Shown here: positions 25,138 through 33,705 of the stretch, in pieces
Position numbering within the stretch: the first letter of the stretch is position 1
Layout of the letters: each line of letters begins with the position of its first letter
Assembly (NCBI GenBank): GCA_001512505.1
Contig: LFSC01000055.1
Location: 1-38,835, forward strand
Direction of reading: 5' to 3'
DNA from: Clostridiaceae bacterium DTU079
Lineage (GTDB): Bacteria > Bacillota > Clostridia > Acetivibrionales > Acetivibrionaceae
DNA length: 38,835 nt
The notes under the pieces: generated by a model
The model's database searches: none
Seen by the model: the letters and a program-made list of their open reading frames with translations, nothing else
What the model was told of the DNA's origin: nothing
Position numbers and translations under genes: made by a program

Positions 25138-25899
25138 TCATCCTTTCAAATTCCACTTAATAGATTTCTTTTCAACAAGACTGATAGCTATAAAAATTAA
25201 AATGCTGAAGGCTGAAATAATTGCAATGTCTGCAAACATTGCTGCAGTCCTGAAGGACTTCATGGACCTGGTCAAAAAAATGCCCAGTCCGCTTTCCGCC
25301 CCGGTCCATTCTGCCATAACGGCACCCATCACAGCATAAGCTGCAGCTATTTTAAGCCCGGAAAAAAAGTGAACCAGAGCCGATGGCAGTTTTAATTTCA
25401 TAAAAATCTGAAGCTTATTGGCGTTCATACTCATCAAAAGTTCCTCAAGGTCCCTGTCGTAAGAGTCCAGCCCTTCTGTAAGGTTCAGCGTAATAGGGAA
25501 GAACACCACCAGAACGCAAACAATCAATTTGGACACAATACCTATTCCAAACCATATGGTAACCAAAGGCGCAATAACTATTATGGGTACGGTCTGAGAC
25601 AAAACCATAAAGGGATAAAAAATGCTGCGGAAAATTTTTATATTGCTCATGAGCAAAGAAAGCAATACAGCAATCAATGTACCCAGAATAAACCCCAAAA
25701 CGGTTTCCGAAACGGTTACCAATGAATGCTTTAAAAGCAGGTCTTTCGAATTTTTAAATTCATTTAAAATTGCTGAAGGAGCCGGCAGTATGTATTCTTT
25801 AATTTCACCGCTTCTTACAAAAACTTCCCATACAACAATAAAGACTAAAAATGCTATGGATGAATAAAGCAGATTACCTGTATTTTGAAATTTTTTCAT
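25138..25899 (-). CDS. ABC transporter permease of the thiamine-type importer (ThiX-like)
   Basis: 253 residues with six hydrophobic segments. The EAA-type cytoplasmic loop reads MNANKLQIFMKLKLPSALVHFFSGLKIA, as in the SsuC/TauC/ThiX permease family. Its ATG lies inside the 3' end of the thiamine-binding protein gene (26-bp overlap), with AAGGAAGG upstream, so the genes are translationally coupled. It forms the membrane channel for the importer. Confidence 0.85.
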   Translation of the reverse strand: MKKFQNTGNLLYSSIAFLVFIVVWEVFVRSGEIKEYILPAPSAILNEFKNSKDLLLKHSLVTVSETVLGFILGTLIAVLLSLLMSNIKIFRSIFYPFMVLSQTVPIIVIAPLVTIWFGIGIVSKLIVCVLVVFFPITLNLTEGLDSYDRDLEELLMSMNANKLQIFMKLKLPSALVHFFSGLKIAAAYAVMGAVMAEWTGAESGLGIFLTRSMKSFRTAAMFADIAIISAFSILIFIAISLVEKKSIKWNLKG

Positions 25900-26161
25900 C
25901 CATGGTCACGCCTTCCTTTTTATAATCGATTTTAACTACGGACAAAACCCTGCTTGCACCCTCCAAAATACATATTTCCTGTGCTTGCTTCACAATTTCC
26001 AAAAGAGTATCCAGTTCGCCCTCCATGGTGGTTTCCATCGGTCCAACCTCATACTTGACTCCGCTTTTGGATATCAAATCAATGACTTTATCTACAACAG
26101 GATAAACCTGACTTTCGGGCACACAGGGAATAACTTGTAACGATACATTTACGCTTGCCAT
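25874..26161 (-). CDS. Thiamine-binding protein (MTH1187/YkoF-like family)
   Basis: 95 residues. The sequence VNVSLQVIPCVPESQVYPVVDKVIDLI and VGPMETTMEGELDTLLEIV match the small ferredoxin-like-fold family (PF01910, formerly UPF0045). Relatives such as YkoF bind thiamine. It is the first gene of the operon behind the TPP riboswitch and probably acts in the cytosol as a thiamine-binding or accessory protein. AAAGGAGG precedes the ATG. Confidence 0.85.
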   Translation of the reverse strand: MASVNVSLQVIPCVPESQVYPVVDKVIDLISKSGVKYEVGPMETTMEGELDTLLEIVKQAQEICILEGASRVLSVVKIDYKKEGVTMDEKISKYR

Positions 26162-26238
26162 ATAAAATCCTCCTTTCCTTTATTATTGCCAAAAAGAATA
26201 AAGGTAAAGAAAAATATTCCAGAAACTTAAGTTTCGCA

Positions 26239-26333
26239 GTCTAGATCCTGTAAATACTCCTCGGGGTCAAGCAAAACTCACTTCGCTCAGACATTGCTCT
26301 CCCTATCCTCGTCGTATTAACAGGCTCTACGAC
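26239..26333. repeat. 95-bp long-palindrome element in the thiamine operon leader
   Basis: The left arm (26239-26264) and right arm (26307-26333) are inverted repeats that pair at about 21 of 27 positions, including CCTGT-AATAC and the ends GTC/GAC. A 42-bp centre separates them. It can form a long hairpin as DNA or RNA. A truncated relative lies upstream of trpS (19330-19395), which suggests a dispersed repeat family (MITE-like or REP-like). It carries no ORF. It lies between the riboswitch terminator and the first thiamine gene, inside the transcribed leader. Confidence 0.55.
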
Positions 26334-26420
26334 ATGCTTCACAATGTTTCTTCCATATTTTTCTTTGCTTTATACCTACAGGCAATGAGCATATAAATAA
26401 ACGCAATTTCTTAGAACATA

Positions 26421-26443
26421 AAAAACCGCCTCACATAGGCGGT
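26421..26443 (-). terminator. Riboswitch expression-platform terminator
   Basis: On the minus strand ACCGCCT pairs with AGGCGGT, followed by six T. It lies directly after the TPP aptamer, so TPP binding would favour termination. Confidence 0.85.
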
Positions 26444-26455
26444 ATTCTACAACTA

Positions 26456-26546
26456 CTCATTCCCTACGCTGGCATTACCCAGATCAGGTTATGGGTTGAC
26501 GGATAAAATCCATCTCTCAGCCGGCAAATCCAGCACCCCTATGCGA
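26456..26546 (-). promoter_or_regulatory. TPP (thi-box) riboswitch aptamer
   Basis: Minus-strand sequence contains the conserved thi-box elements in order: GGGGTGCTGG, GCTGAGAGATG, ACCCATAACCTGATCTGGGT, and AATGCCAGCGTAGGGAA. It binds thiamine pyrophosphate. With the terminator at 26421-26443 it should switch off the downstream importer when TPP is plentiful. The rest of the 581-bp gene-free stretch 26162-26742 holds the promoter, the long palindrome and the leader. Confidence 0.95.
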
Positions 26547-26566
26547 TATATCAAGTTTCGGTTTTA

Positions 26567-26595
26567 ATAATAGCACATAAACCAATAAAATACAA
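26567..26595 (-). promoter_or_regulatory. Promoter of the TPP riboswitch operon
   Basis: Minus-strand TTGTAT and TATTAT are 17 bp apart, placing the start near 26560, just ahead of the aptamer at 26546. Confidence 0.5.
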
Positions 26596-26742
26596 GGTTC
26601 TAATAACAGTCCATGTGTATTTTTATGTATTATAGGGAAAAATATTTAATTGGTTGGGTTATTTGAAAAATTAATTTTTCGCGCCAAGAATGTCAAAAAG
26701 CAATGATTAGCAGATGTCCTTGGATGTCTTAGAGGTGTAATA

Positions 26743-27357
26743 ATGCGTTTATATATTTTCATTATTATTGCAGTTTTAATATTGATAACATTAATACTGT
26801 TACTGTTTTTAAAAATTAATATCGTAATTGAATACAACAGAAAGAGAAATAAAGATCATTTCGTAGTGTATGTATTGCCTTTTAAAGGTTTTATCCTATA
26901 CAAATATAAAACATCACAAAAAGAAAACAGCGAAAAAAAGGCATCTGCGGACTATTCAGGTATTATTGAAAGCATTGAAAAGGCAATATCTTCTTTTAAA
27001 AAAGGAAGGGGAGTAGTTAAGAGGGTCCTGGAATATTTAAAATGCCGTGCAGCAATAAGAAAGCTGAATCTTGTAATTGAGTTCGGTACAGGCAACGCAT
27101 CCCATACTGGGATTTTGACAGGCATTGCCTGGACAATACTGGGCATAATGCTAACCTACATAGATAATTATATTGAAATAAATGAAAAAAATATCAATAT
27201 AAAACCCAACTTTGTGGAAAAAAAATTTAATATTGATTTATATTGCATATTCAGGGTAAGAATTGTCCATATTATTATTATAGTTTTGATGATTCGAAGG
27301 TATTTAACTAAGCCCAAAACAGTTTCAAATAATGTAAAAGGAAGTTTAGCAGGATAG
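26743..27357 (+). CDS. DUF2953 family membrane protein
   Basis: 204 residues. One N-terminal TM segment (about 3-25) is followed by a small soluble domain; NLVIEFGTGNASHTGILTGIAWTILG is characteristic of DUF2953, and a second hydrophobic segment lies near 168-186. Function is unknown. In many Clostridia it sits between scpB and ytfJ and is linked to sporulation. Here it is separated from scpB by 4.8 kb but still directly precedes ytfJ (18 bp). Confidence 0.8.
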   Translation: MRLYIFIIIAVLILITLILLLFLKINIVIEYNRKRNKDHFVVYVLPFKGFILYKYKTSQKENSEKKASADYSGIIESIEKAISSFKKGRGVVKRVLEYLKCRAAIRKLNLVIEFGTGNASHTGILTGIAWTILGIMLTYIDNYIEINEKNINIKPNFVEKKFNIDLYCIFRVRIVHIIIIVLMIRRYLTKPKTVSNNVKGSLAG

Positions 27358-27375
27358 ATAAAGGTGGTGATGGAT

Positions 27376-27855
27376 ATGGCAGAGCATCCGATACAAGGAT
27401 TAATGACAACAGCCATGGAAAGTATTAAGGACATGGTGGATGTAAATACTATCGTGGGAGATGCAGTACAAGCACCCGACGGAACAGTCATTATCCCAAT
27501 ATCAAAAGTAGCATTTGGTTTTGCTGCAGGTGGCGGAGAGTATAATGCAAAGTGCAGGATTTATGGATCAGCGGATGACGAAGATTCGGATGAAAGCGAA
27601 CCGTCAATAGGAAAATTCCCCTTTGCAGGTGGAAGCGGAGCCGGTGTAAGTATTAACCCGGTGGCATTCATGGTGGTTGGTCAGGGACAGATAAAGCTTC
27701 TTCCCGTAAATATGAATTCATCTTTGGATAAAGTGCTGGATATGATTCCGGATCTTATTCAAAAAGCAAATGAATCCATTAAGAAAAAGATCAAAGTCGC
27801 AAAAGAAATAAAAACCGATGAAAAATGTGTCAAATATGGAAAGGAAGAAGAATGA
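27376..27855 (+). CDS. ytfJ: YtfJ/GerW-family sporulation protein
   Basis: 159 residues. The family core is complete: GDAVQAPDGTVIIPISKVAFGFAAGGGE near residues 29-56, then FPFAGGSGAGVSINPVAFMVV. GerW in Bacillus and homologues in Clostridia are made during sporulation and affect spore germination. I start at the second ATG (27376), because AAAGGTGG lies 8 bases ahead; the earlier ATG at 27370 is too close to it. It is in an operon with the DUF2953 gene. A terminator follows at once. Confidence 0.88.
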   Translation: MAEHPIQGLMTTAMESIKDMVDVNTIVGDAVQAPDGTVIIPISKVAFGFAAGGGEYNAKCRIYGSADDEDSDESEPSIGKFPFAGGSGAGVSINPVAFMVVGQGQIKLLPVNMNSSLDKVLDMIPDLIQKANESIKKKIKVAKEIKTDEKCVKYGKEEE

Positions 27856-27878
27856 GTGGGATTATACCCACTTTTTTA
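27855..27878 (+). terminator. Terminator after ytfJ
   Basis: AGTGGG-ATTATA-CCCACT hairpin followed by six T, overlapping the ytfJ stop. Confidence 0.8.
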
Positions 27879-27936
27879 TTATAAAAAATGCTCCTCCTTA
27901 AAATACGTATAAAAGCCAATTATACTAGTATAAAGC

Positions 27937-27998
27937 AAGGGACGGTTCTCTGTTTTATGTCCACTATATCTTATCTGTTTTGTGAACCGGTCTCCTTT
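27937..27998. repeat. Degenerate palindromic intergenic repeat
   Basis: AAGGGACGGTTC near 27937 and GAACCGGTCTCCTTT near 27984 are imperfect inverted ends. GGGACGGTTCTC-type ends recur in intergenic palindromes of Clostridia. Only one copy is visible here. The 397-bp gap 27856-28252 otherwise holds a terminator, a second hairpin and the cellulase promoter region. Confidence 0.35.
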
Positions 27999-28022
27999 CA
28001 CACTCAAAAGGTTCTGAAAGTT

Positions 28023-28054
28023 TCCCGAAAATATACGATTTCGGGATTTATTTT
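28023..28054 (+). terminator. Hairpin upstream of the GH9 pair (possible terminator or operator)
   Basis: TCCCGAAA-ATATACGA-TTTCGGGA is a perfect 8-bp stem followed by TTTATTTT. It could end any read-through from ytfJ, or be a regulator site. Confidence 0.4.
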
Positions 28055-28092
28055 CGATTAAATTTATAAAAATTCTAAATTTTTAATCAAAT

Positions 28093-28121
28093 ACCCATTA
28101 AAACTTTATATCTTTTACGAA
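28093..28121 (+). promoter_or_regulatory. Possible sigma-I type promoter for the cellulase genes
   Basis: ACCCATTAAAAC (28093-28104), 13 bp, then CGAA (28118-28121). In C. thermocellum and Bacillus, SigI promoters have a C/A-rich -35 tract and a CGWA -10. SigI-RsgI pairs sense polysaccharides and control cellulosome genes in this group. The motif is short, so this is a candidate only. The leader to the ATG would be about 125 nt. Confidence 0.3.
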
Positions 28122-28252
28122 TATATAATATAATAATAGCTGTAATAACCAGTATACTTATGTCGAATTTATGTTAATTTTCATTTTATTATAGTATATC
28201 TATTTTAACTTATATAAATTTTATAAATTTTGTACAGGGGGGAATATGTGAG

Positions 28253-31135
28253 ATGATTAATGCACCGAAAAAAAGGATTTTAAAGCAAAAAAAGAGGTGT
28301 AAAAGGCTTATAACAGCTCTCATTGTTGCAACACAGCTACTGACTGCGAGTATATTATTTGCAGAAGCACCGCCTGAAACTTTTACGCCTGCTGAAAACT
28401 GGGAGGCTTATGATTACTTTAACTTTGCCGAAGCCTTACAGAAATCGCTATATTTTTACGACGCTGAAAAATGCGGAGTAGAGGCCGGCTACCACCAAGG
28501 CGGAAGGCTTGAGTGGAGAGGACCGTGTCATGAAGTCGATGAGAGAATTCCTATCGCCAACACATCTCTTTCTGAGGCCTTTCTGGAAAAGTACAGAGAT
28601 ATAATCGACCCTGACGGAGACGGTACCGTAGATGTTCACGGAGGCTTCCATGATGCAGGCGACCACGTCCGTTTCGGTCTTCCCCAAAGCTATGCGGCAG
28701 GTACTTTGGGTTGGGGATTCTATGAATTCAGAGAATCCTTCAAGGCAATCGGAGAAGAAGAGCACATGATTGAGATTTTGAGATACTTTACAGATACCTT
28801 TTTACGTTGTTCATTTATGGACGAGAAAGGCGAAATTGTTGCTTTTTGCTACATGGTTGGTGAAGGAGACGAAGACCATTGCTATTGGGGACCACCGGAA
28901 TTATACCCTGAAGAATACTTAAAAAGCAGACCGGCGGATTTTGCAACTTTTGATGCTCCCGGAAGCGATGTTTGTGCAAGCACGGCTGCAGCACTTTGCA
29001 CATCATATTTGAATTTTAAGGATGAAGACCCTGAATACGCTGAAAAATGTCTTACCGTTGCCAAGGCACTCTATGATTTTGCAGTTAAGTACAGAGGATT
29101 GCATGACGGTGACGGTTACTACACCTCGGATTATGACGAAGATGAATTGTCATGGGCTGCTGTTTGGCTCTATGAGTGCACAGGAGACATGAAATACATA
29201 AATGACATAACCGCTGTTGATGAAACCGGCAATTATGTAGGATATATGAAGAGGATAATACCCGACACCTTCAAACAGAATGTCTGGTATAATTCATGGG
29301 TTCACTGCTGGGATGCCGTATGGGGAGGAACCTTCCTAAAACTGAACCAGTTGTTCCCCGATAATGAATTGTTCGACTTTATCGCAAGATGGAATGTTGA
29401 GTATTTGTCCGGCGGAAAATGCCCGCACGAGGATCCTAATGATCATAATTATTATAAGCCGTCTCCTGCCGGATACACAATGATAAACGGCTGGGGTTCT
29501 GCCCGTTACAATACGGCTGCGCAATTATCTGCTCTTGTATACATGAAAAACAATCCGGATAGGACAGATTTCGGTGAGTGGGCAAAAAGTCAAATGGAAT
29601 ACCTTATGGGAAGAAATCCTATGGGCTATTCGTACATAGTCGGCTATGGTTATGAAAAAGGTCTGCCTTTTGTAAAGCATCCGCATCACAGAGCAGCTCA
29701 CGGCTCAAAGACAAACAGTATGAACGACCCTGAGGAGCACCGTCACATTTTGTGGGGAGCGCTTGCAGGAGGACCCGATATAACTGATTATCACATTGAT
29801 TCAACTACCGAGTATGCCTACAATGAAGTAACGATTGACTATAACGCTGCCTTTGTTGGGGCATTGGCAGGGCTGTATAAATATTACGGACAGGGACATG
29901 AACCTATTCCGAATTTCCCGCCGTTAGAACCAAGAACTGACGATTATTTCTGTGAAGGAAAAATTGTCCGTGAAACTAAAGACAGCACACAAGTTCTTTT
30001 AAGAATTCATAATGAATCAAGCCAGCCTCCTCATTATGAAACAGGAATGATGGCAAGATACTTCTTCAATATAAGCGAGCTTATTGAAAACGATCAAACC
30101 ATAGATGATGTAATATTTGCAATTGAATATGATGAACAAATTTCCATGCAGCAGGAACCTGTTGTATACAGAGGACCTTTTAAATGGGATGATGCGGGAA
30201 CATACTATTTTGAATTTGACTGGAGCGGAAGAAAAATTTACGGAGACAGGGAACTTCAGATTTCCTTCAGAGTTAAACAGGATTCGAATTACATGACTCA
30301 TTGGGATTCCAGCAACGACTACAGCAAAAAGGATCTTACTACTGAATATGCAGTAACCAAGTACGTTCCCGTATATATAAGTGGTGAAAAAGTTTTCGGA
30401 GAAGAACCGCCAAAGCTTTCTCCGACACCGACTCCAACAAAGGATCCTAGTGAAACTCCGGATAATAATGCTTCAATCAGTGTATCATACAAATGCGGAG
30501 CTAAAGACGGTACGAAAAACACTATAAGAGCTTCAATAAATATCAAGAATACCGGTACTACTCCCGTGAATTTATCGGATATCAAGGTTCGATACTGGTT
30601 TACAAGTGACGGAAATGAGCGGAATATCTTTGTGTGCGATTATGCGGCTTTTGGAACGGAGAATGTAAAGGGTACTGTCAAAAAGATAGAAAACCCGGTC
30701 CCGGGTGCCGATTCGTATTGTGAAATCTCCTTTAGTGAGGATGCAGGAAAGCTTGCACCTGGAGGAAGCACAGGAACAATACCTTTCAGAATTGACGGTT
30801 TAACAGATTATGACCAGACAGATGATTATTCCTATAATTCTGAAATGTCAAGTGATTTTGGTGATAACACCAAGATTACCGCTTATATAAAAGATAACCT
30901 CAAATACGGTGTTGAGCCTGTTACAATAGATATTATGTTAGGTGACCTGGACTATGACGGTCAAGTTGACTCTTTAGATCTTACAATCTTAAAAAGGTAT
31001 ATACTTAGGAAAATTGACAAAGGATCGGACCCTTACTTCCTGATAGCCGCAGATGTTAACAAGGATGGAAGTGTCGATTCATTGGATGTATCAATACTGA
31101 AACGTTATATTCTTCGTAAAATAAAATCTTTTTAA
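28253..31135 (+). CDS. Cellulosomal GH9 endoglucanase: GH9-CBM3c-CBM3b'-dockerin
   Basis: 960 residues. Signal peptide about 1-37. The GH9 catalytic domain (about 55-545) has catalytic Asp134/Asp137 in HDAGDH, the HHRAAHGS motif, and catalytic acid Glu525 in NEVTIDYNAA. A CBM3c-type module (561-714) is expected to feed chains to the catalytic cleft. A PTPTPT linker (720-735) leads to a CBM3b-like module (738-885). The C-terminal dockerin (about 896-960) has two S-L-D calcium loops. In the CBM3b module the usual DW before KVT is replaced by DFGDNTKI, so planar cellulose binding may be lost. The plan is that of C. thermocellum Cel9U/Cel9V. GGGGGGAA precedes the ATG. The next GH9 starts 103 bp later with no terminator between, so they are probably co-transcribed. 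Confidence 0.93.
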   Translation: MINAPKKRILKQKKRCKRLITALIVATQLLTASILFAEAPPETFTPAENWEAYDYFNFAEALQKSLYFYDAEKCGVEAGYHQGGRLEWRGPCHEVDERIPIANTSLSEAFLEKYRDIIDPDGDGTVDVHGGFHDAGDHVRFGLPQSYAAGTLGWGFYEFRESFKAIGEEEHMIEILRYFTDTFLRCSFMDEKGEIVAFCYMVGEGDEDHCYWGPPELYPEEYLKSRPADFATFDAPGSDVCASTAAALCTSYLNFKDEDPEYAEKCLTVAKALYDFAVKYRGLHDGDGYYTSDYDEDELSWAAVWLYECTGDMKYINDITAVDETGNYVGYMKRIIPDTFKQNVWYNSWVHCWDAVWGGTFLKLNQLFPDNELFDFIARWNVEYLSGGKCPHEDPNDHNYYKPSPAGYTMINGWGSARYNTAAQLSALVYMKNNPDRTDFGEWAKSQMEYLMGRNPMGYSYIVGYGYEKGLPFVKHPHHRAAHGSKTNSMNDPEEHRHILWGALAGGPDITDYHIDSTTEYAYNEVTIDYNAAFVGALAGLYKYYGQGHEPIPNFPPLEPRTDDYFCEGKIVRETKDSTQVLLRIHNESSQPPHYETGMMARYFFNISELIENDQTIDDVIFAIEYDEQISMQQEPVVYRGPFKWDDAGTYYFEFDWSGRKIYGDRELQISFRVKQDSNYMTHWDSSNDYSKKDLTTEYAVTKYVPVYISGEKVFGEEPPKLSPTPTPTKDPSETPDNNASISVSYKCGAKDGTKNTIRASINIKNTGTTPVNLSDIKVRYWFTSDGNERNIFVCDYAAFGTENVKGTVKKIENPVPGADSYCEISFSEDAGKLAPGGSTGTIPFRIDGLTDYDQTDDYSYNSEMSSDFGDNTKITAYIKDNLKYGVEPVTIDIMLGDLDYDGQVDSLDLTILKRYILRKIDKGSDPYFLIAADVNKDGSVDSLDVSILKRYILRKIKSF

Positions 31136-31192
31136 TAAGACAGATTAATGTGTAGATAAAGAGGAGTCACTTATAGGAATTTACCGGTTAAA

Positions 31193-31212
31193 AGTGTAAT
31201 GAAGTTTACACT
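31193..31212 (+). promoter_or_regulatory. Inverted repeat between the two GH9 genes
   Basis: AGTGTAA-TGAAGT-TTACACT is a perfect 7-bp stem 27 bp before the second GH9 start. It could be an RNA hairpin for processing or stability, or a regulator site. It has no T-run, so it is not a terminator. Confidence 0.35.
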
Positions 31213-31238
31213 GATAATATTATGTGGGGGAATATATA

Positions 31239-33362
31239 ATGAAAAGAATAGGAATTTTCGTTTTGATTGCCGCTCTTTTGGCAGGAATAATTCCAAATTC
31301 GGCTCTGGCCGAAGAACCAAAATTCAACTATGTAGACGCGTTTGCCAAATCTATTCTGTTCTATGAAGCCAACTGGTGCGGTCCTGACGCAGGAAACAAC
31401 AGAATAAAATGGCGTGGTCCGTGTCATATTGAGGACGGTAAGGATGTGGGACTTGACTTGACGGGAGGCTTCCATGACTGCGGAGACCATGTTAAGTTCG
31501 GATTGCCTCAATGTGCTTCGGCTTCAACACTTGCCTGGGCTTACTATGAATTCTCAGACGTGTTTATAGAAAAGGGACAAGATGAATACATGCTCAATAT
31601 TTTGAAGCATTTCTGCGATTACTTCATGAAATGCTATCCTGAAAAAAATAAGTTTTACTATCAAGTGGGTGATGGTGATGTGGACCACCAGTACTGGGGA
31701 CCACCGGAGCTTCAGACCTACGATAGACCTACATATTATGTAGCTACACCGGAAAATCCTGGTTCTGATGTTGCCGGAGATACGGCAGCTGCATTGGCGC
31801 TTATGTATTTAAATTATAAAGACAGGGATTTGGAATATGCAGAAAAATGCCTTGCTTATGCAAAGGATATTTATGAGTTCGGTATGACCTATAGAGGAAA
31901 TAGTAAAGGACAAAGTTACTATCTTCCCAGGGATTACCTTGATGAACTTATGTGGGGCTCCGTATGGCTTTATGTTGCCACAGGAGAGCAGAAATACATG
32001 GACAATGTAGATAAGCTGATGGTTGAAAAAAGGATTGGCGACGATGCCGGGAACTCGTTTAACGACAATTGGACCCAATGCTGGGACTACGTTTTGACCG
32101 GTGTATTTATCAAGCTTGCCACCCTCTCAGACAAGCCTATTTATAAGGAAATTGCCGAAGACCATATAGATTACTGGCAGAACAGGCTAAAATCCTCTCC
32201 CGGAGGCATAAAGTTCCTCGACAGTTGGGGTGTTTGCAAATACCCTGCTGCAGAGAGCATGGTTCAGTTGGTGTACTATAAGTATACCGGGGACAAGAGC
32301 TGCCTTGATTTTGCAAAGAGTCAGATTGACTATATCCTTGGAGATAACCCGAAAAAAATGTCCTATGTGGTCGGTTTTGGAGACAATTACCCCAAATTCC
32401 CGCATCACAGAGCTGCAAGCGGAAGGCTTGAAGGACAGCCGGCCGACGAAACAAAGAATGATCCGCAAAGGCATATTTTATACGGTGCTTTAGTTGGAGG
32501 AGCGGATATAAATGATGAATATTTTGATGATATAGATCAGTACGTTTATTCCGAGACTGGATTGGATTATAATGCAGGGCTAGTAGGTGCTTTAGCAGGT
32601 ATGTCAAAATATTTCGGACAAGGTCAAATGCCCGAAGATACTCCGGGTATTGAAGGTGAGCCGACCATATACTATGCAGACGCAAAAATATACGAAGAAG
32701 ATAACACCGGTATTACAATTGATCTTAATATGTATAATATTGTTACATCACCTCCGGAATTTGAGTCGGGTTTATCCTGCAGATATTTTATCGATTTGTC
32801 GGAATATGCAGGGGCAGACATTGATATGTCCAAATTTGTTACAAAAGTGTATTATTCACCTGCAGATGCTACAATATCTGAGCTTAAGCCCTTTGATAAA
32901 GAAAATAATATTTACTATGTGGAAATCAGCTTCCCCAATCCGGTATATGCGAGAACTTATGTGCAGTTCTGTATTTATTATTATGAAAATAAGCTCTGGG
33001 ATCCTACGAATGATTTTTCTTATGAGGGTTTAGGTACTACTTATAAGACTATGGAAAATATACCTATATACAAGAATGGTGTTCTGGTGGCAGGAAAAGA
33101 CCCCTCCGGAACAGGACCGTCTGACCCGACAGATCCACCTGAGAATTTTGTATATGGAGATGTAGACGGCGATGGTGAGGTAAATTCTCTGGATGTTTCA
33201 ATTCTCAAGAGATATATACTAAGGCGTATAAAGGAATTTCCGTACGAGTATGGAAAAGAGGCCGCAGATGTAGACGGTGACGGTGATATAACCTCACTGG
33301 ATTTATCTTTGATTAAACGGTTCGTACTGCGTAAAATAAAAAAATTCCCAGTAGAGTCGTAA
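31239..33362 (+). CDS. Cellulosomal GH9 endoglucanase: GH9-CBM3c-dockerin
   Basis: 707 residues starting at the ATG after GTGGGGGAA. Signal peptide about 1-25 (SALAEE). GH9 domain about 28-470: Asp80/Asp83 in HDCGDH, HHRAASGR, and Glu439 in SETGLDYNAG. CBM3c about 477-620 with WDPTNDFSYEGL. A short P/T-rich linker leads to the dockerin (638-707), whose two loops again read S-L-D; the second has Thr in place of the usual Asn/Asp before S-L. Compared with the upstream enzyme it lacks a CBM3b module. Processive endoglucanase activity is typical of GH9-CBM3c enzymes, but it is not proven here. Confidence 0.93.
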   Translation: MKRIGIFVLIAALLAGIIPNSALAEEPKFNYVDAFAKSILFYEANWCGPDAGNNRIKWRGPCHIEDGKDVGLDLTGGFHDCGDHVKFGLPQCASASTLAWAYYEFSDVFIEKGQDEYMLNILKHFCDYFMKCYPEKNKFYYQVGDGDVDHQYWGPPELQTYDRPTYYVATPENPGSDVAGDTAAALALMYLNYKDRDLEYAEKCLAYAKDIYEFGMTYRGNSKGQSYYLPRDYLDELMWGSVWLYVATGEQKYMDNVDKLMVEKRIGDDAGNSFNDNWTQCWDYVLTGVFIKLATLSDKPIYKEIAEDHIDYWQNRLKSSPGGIKFLDSWGVCKYPAAESMVQLVYYKYTGDKSCLDFAKSQIDYILGDNPKKMSYVVGFGDNYPKFPHHRAASGRLEGQPADETKNDPQRHILYGALVGGADINDEYFDDIDQYVYSETGLDYNAGLVGALAGMSKYFGQGQMPEDTPGIEGEPTIYYADAKIYEEDNTGITIDLNMYNIVTSPPEFESGLSCRYFIDLSEYAGADIDMSKFVTKVYYSPADATISELKPFDKENNIYYVEISFPNPVYARTYVQFCIYYYENKLWDPTNDFSYEGLGTTYKTMENIPIYKNGVLVAGKDPSGTGPSDPTDPPENFVYGDVDGDGEVNSLDVSILKRYILRRIKEFPYEYGKEAADVDGDGDITSLDLSLIKRFVLRKIKKFPVES

Positions 33363-33492
33363 TTCGATTATTGGGGGAAGGCGTTTACAGGTGAATTAAT
33401 CTATTTTAATGAATGTATTTTTCGGTATCAATTGCATTGTATTAAATGATGCAGAATAGATACATATTCTTTTGCTTATTTAAAAATCAAAG

Positions 33493-33541
33493 TCTCCTTC
33501 TTGGCGAAAATTGCAAAAACTATCCAAGAAGGAGATTTTTT
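33493..33541 (+). terminator. Terminator of the GH9 operon
   Basis: A perfect 12-bp stem TCTCCTTCTTGG / CCAAGAAGGAGA around a 19-nt loop, followed by six T. It lies 130 bp past the second GH9 stop. The rest of the 343-bp gap to rluB holds only the rluB promoter. Confidence 0.85.
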
Positions 33542-33630
33542 AATGAAAAACTTCACAAGAAACTTTGGATGTTTTCTGTTTTTCCATGCAAAAAATTAAA
33601 GCTATCAAGATAAACTATATTAAAATAGCT

Positions 33631-33659
33631 TTGCGGTCATAAATCCTTTAGCGTATAAT
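33631..33659 (+). promoter_or_regulatory. Sigma-A promoter for rluB
   Basis: TTGCGG and a perfect TATAAT, 17 bp apart; the start is expected near 33666. Confidence 0.55.
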
Positions 33660-33705
33660 AATTTTGTGTAAGGTAAAAAGACTCAAAAAGGACTGATTGA
33701 TTTTT

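Noticed and set aside
33543-33599. 18-codon ORF with AAGGAG eight bases upstream, just after the GH9 terminator
   Set aside because: The apparent ribosome binding site is the 3' arm of the terminator stem, and the T-run supplies the spacing. The peptide has no recognisable features.
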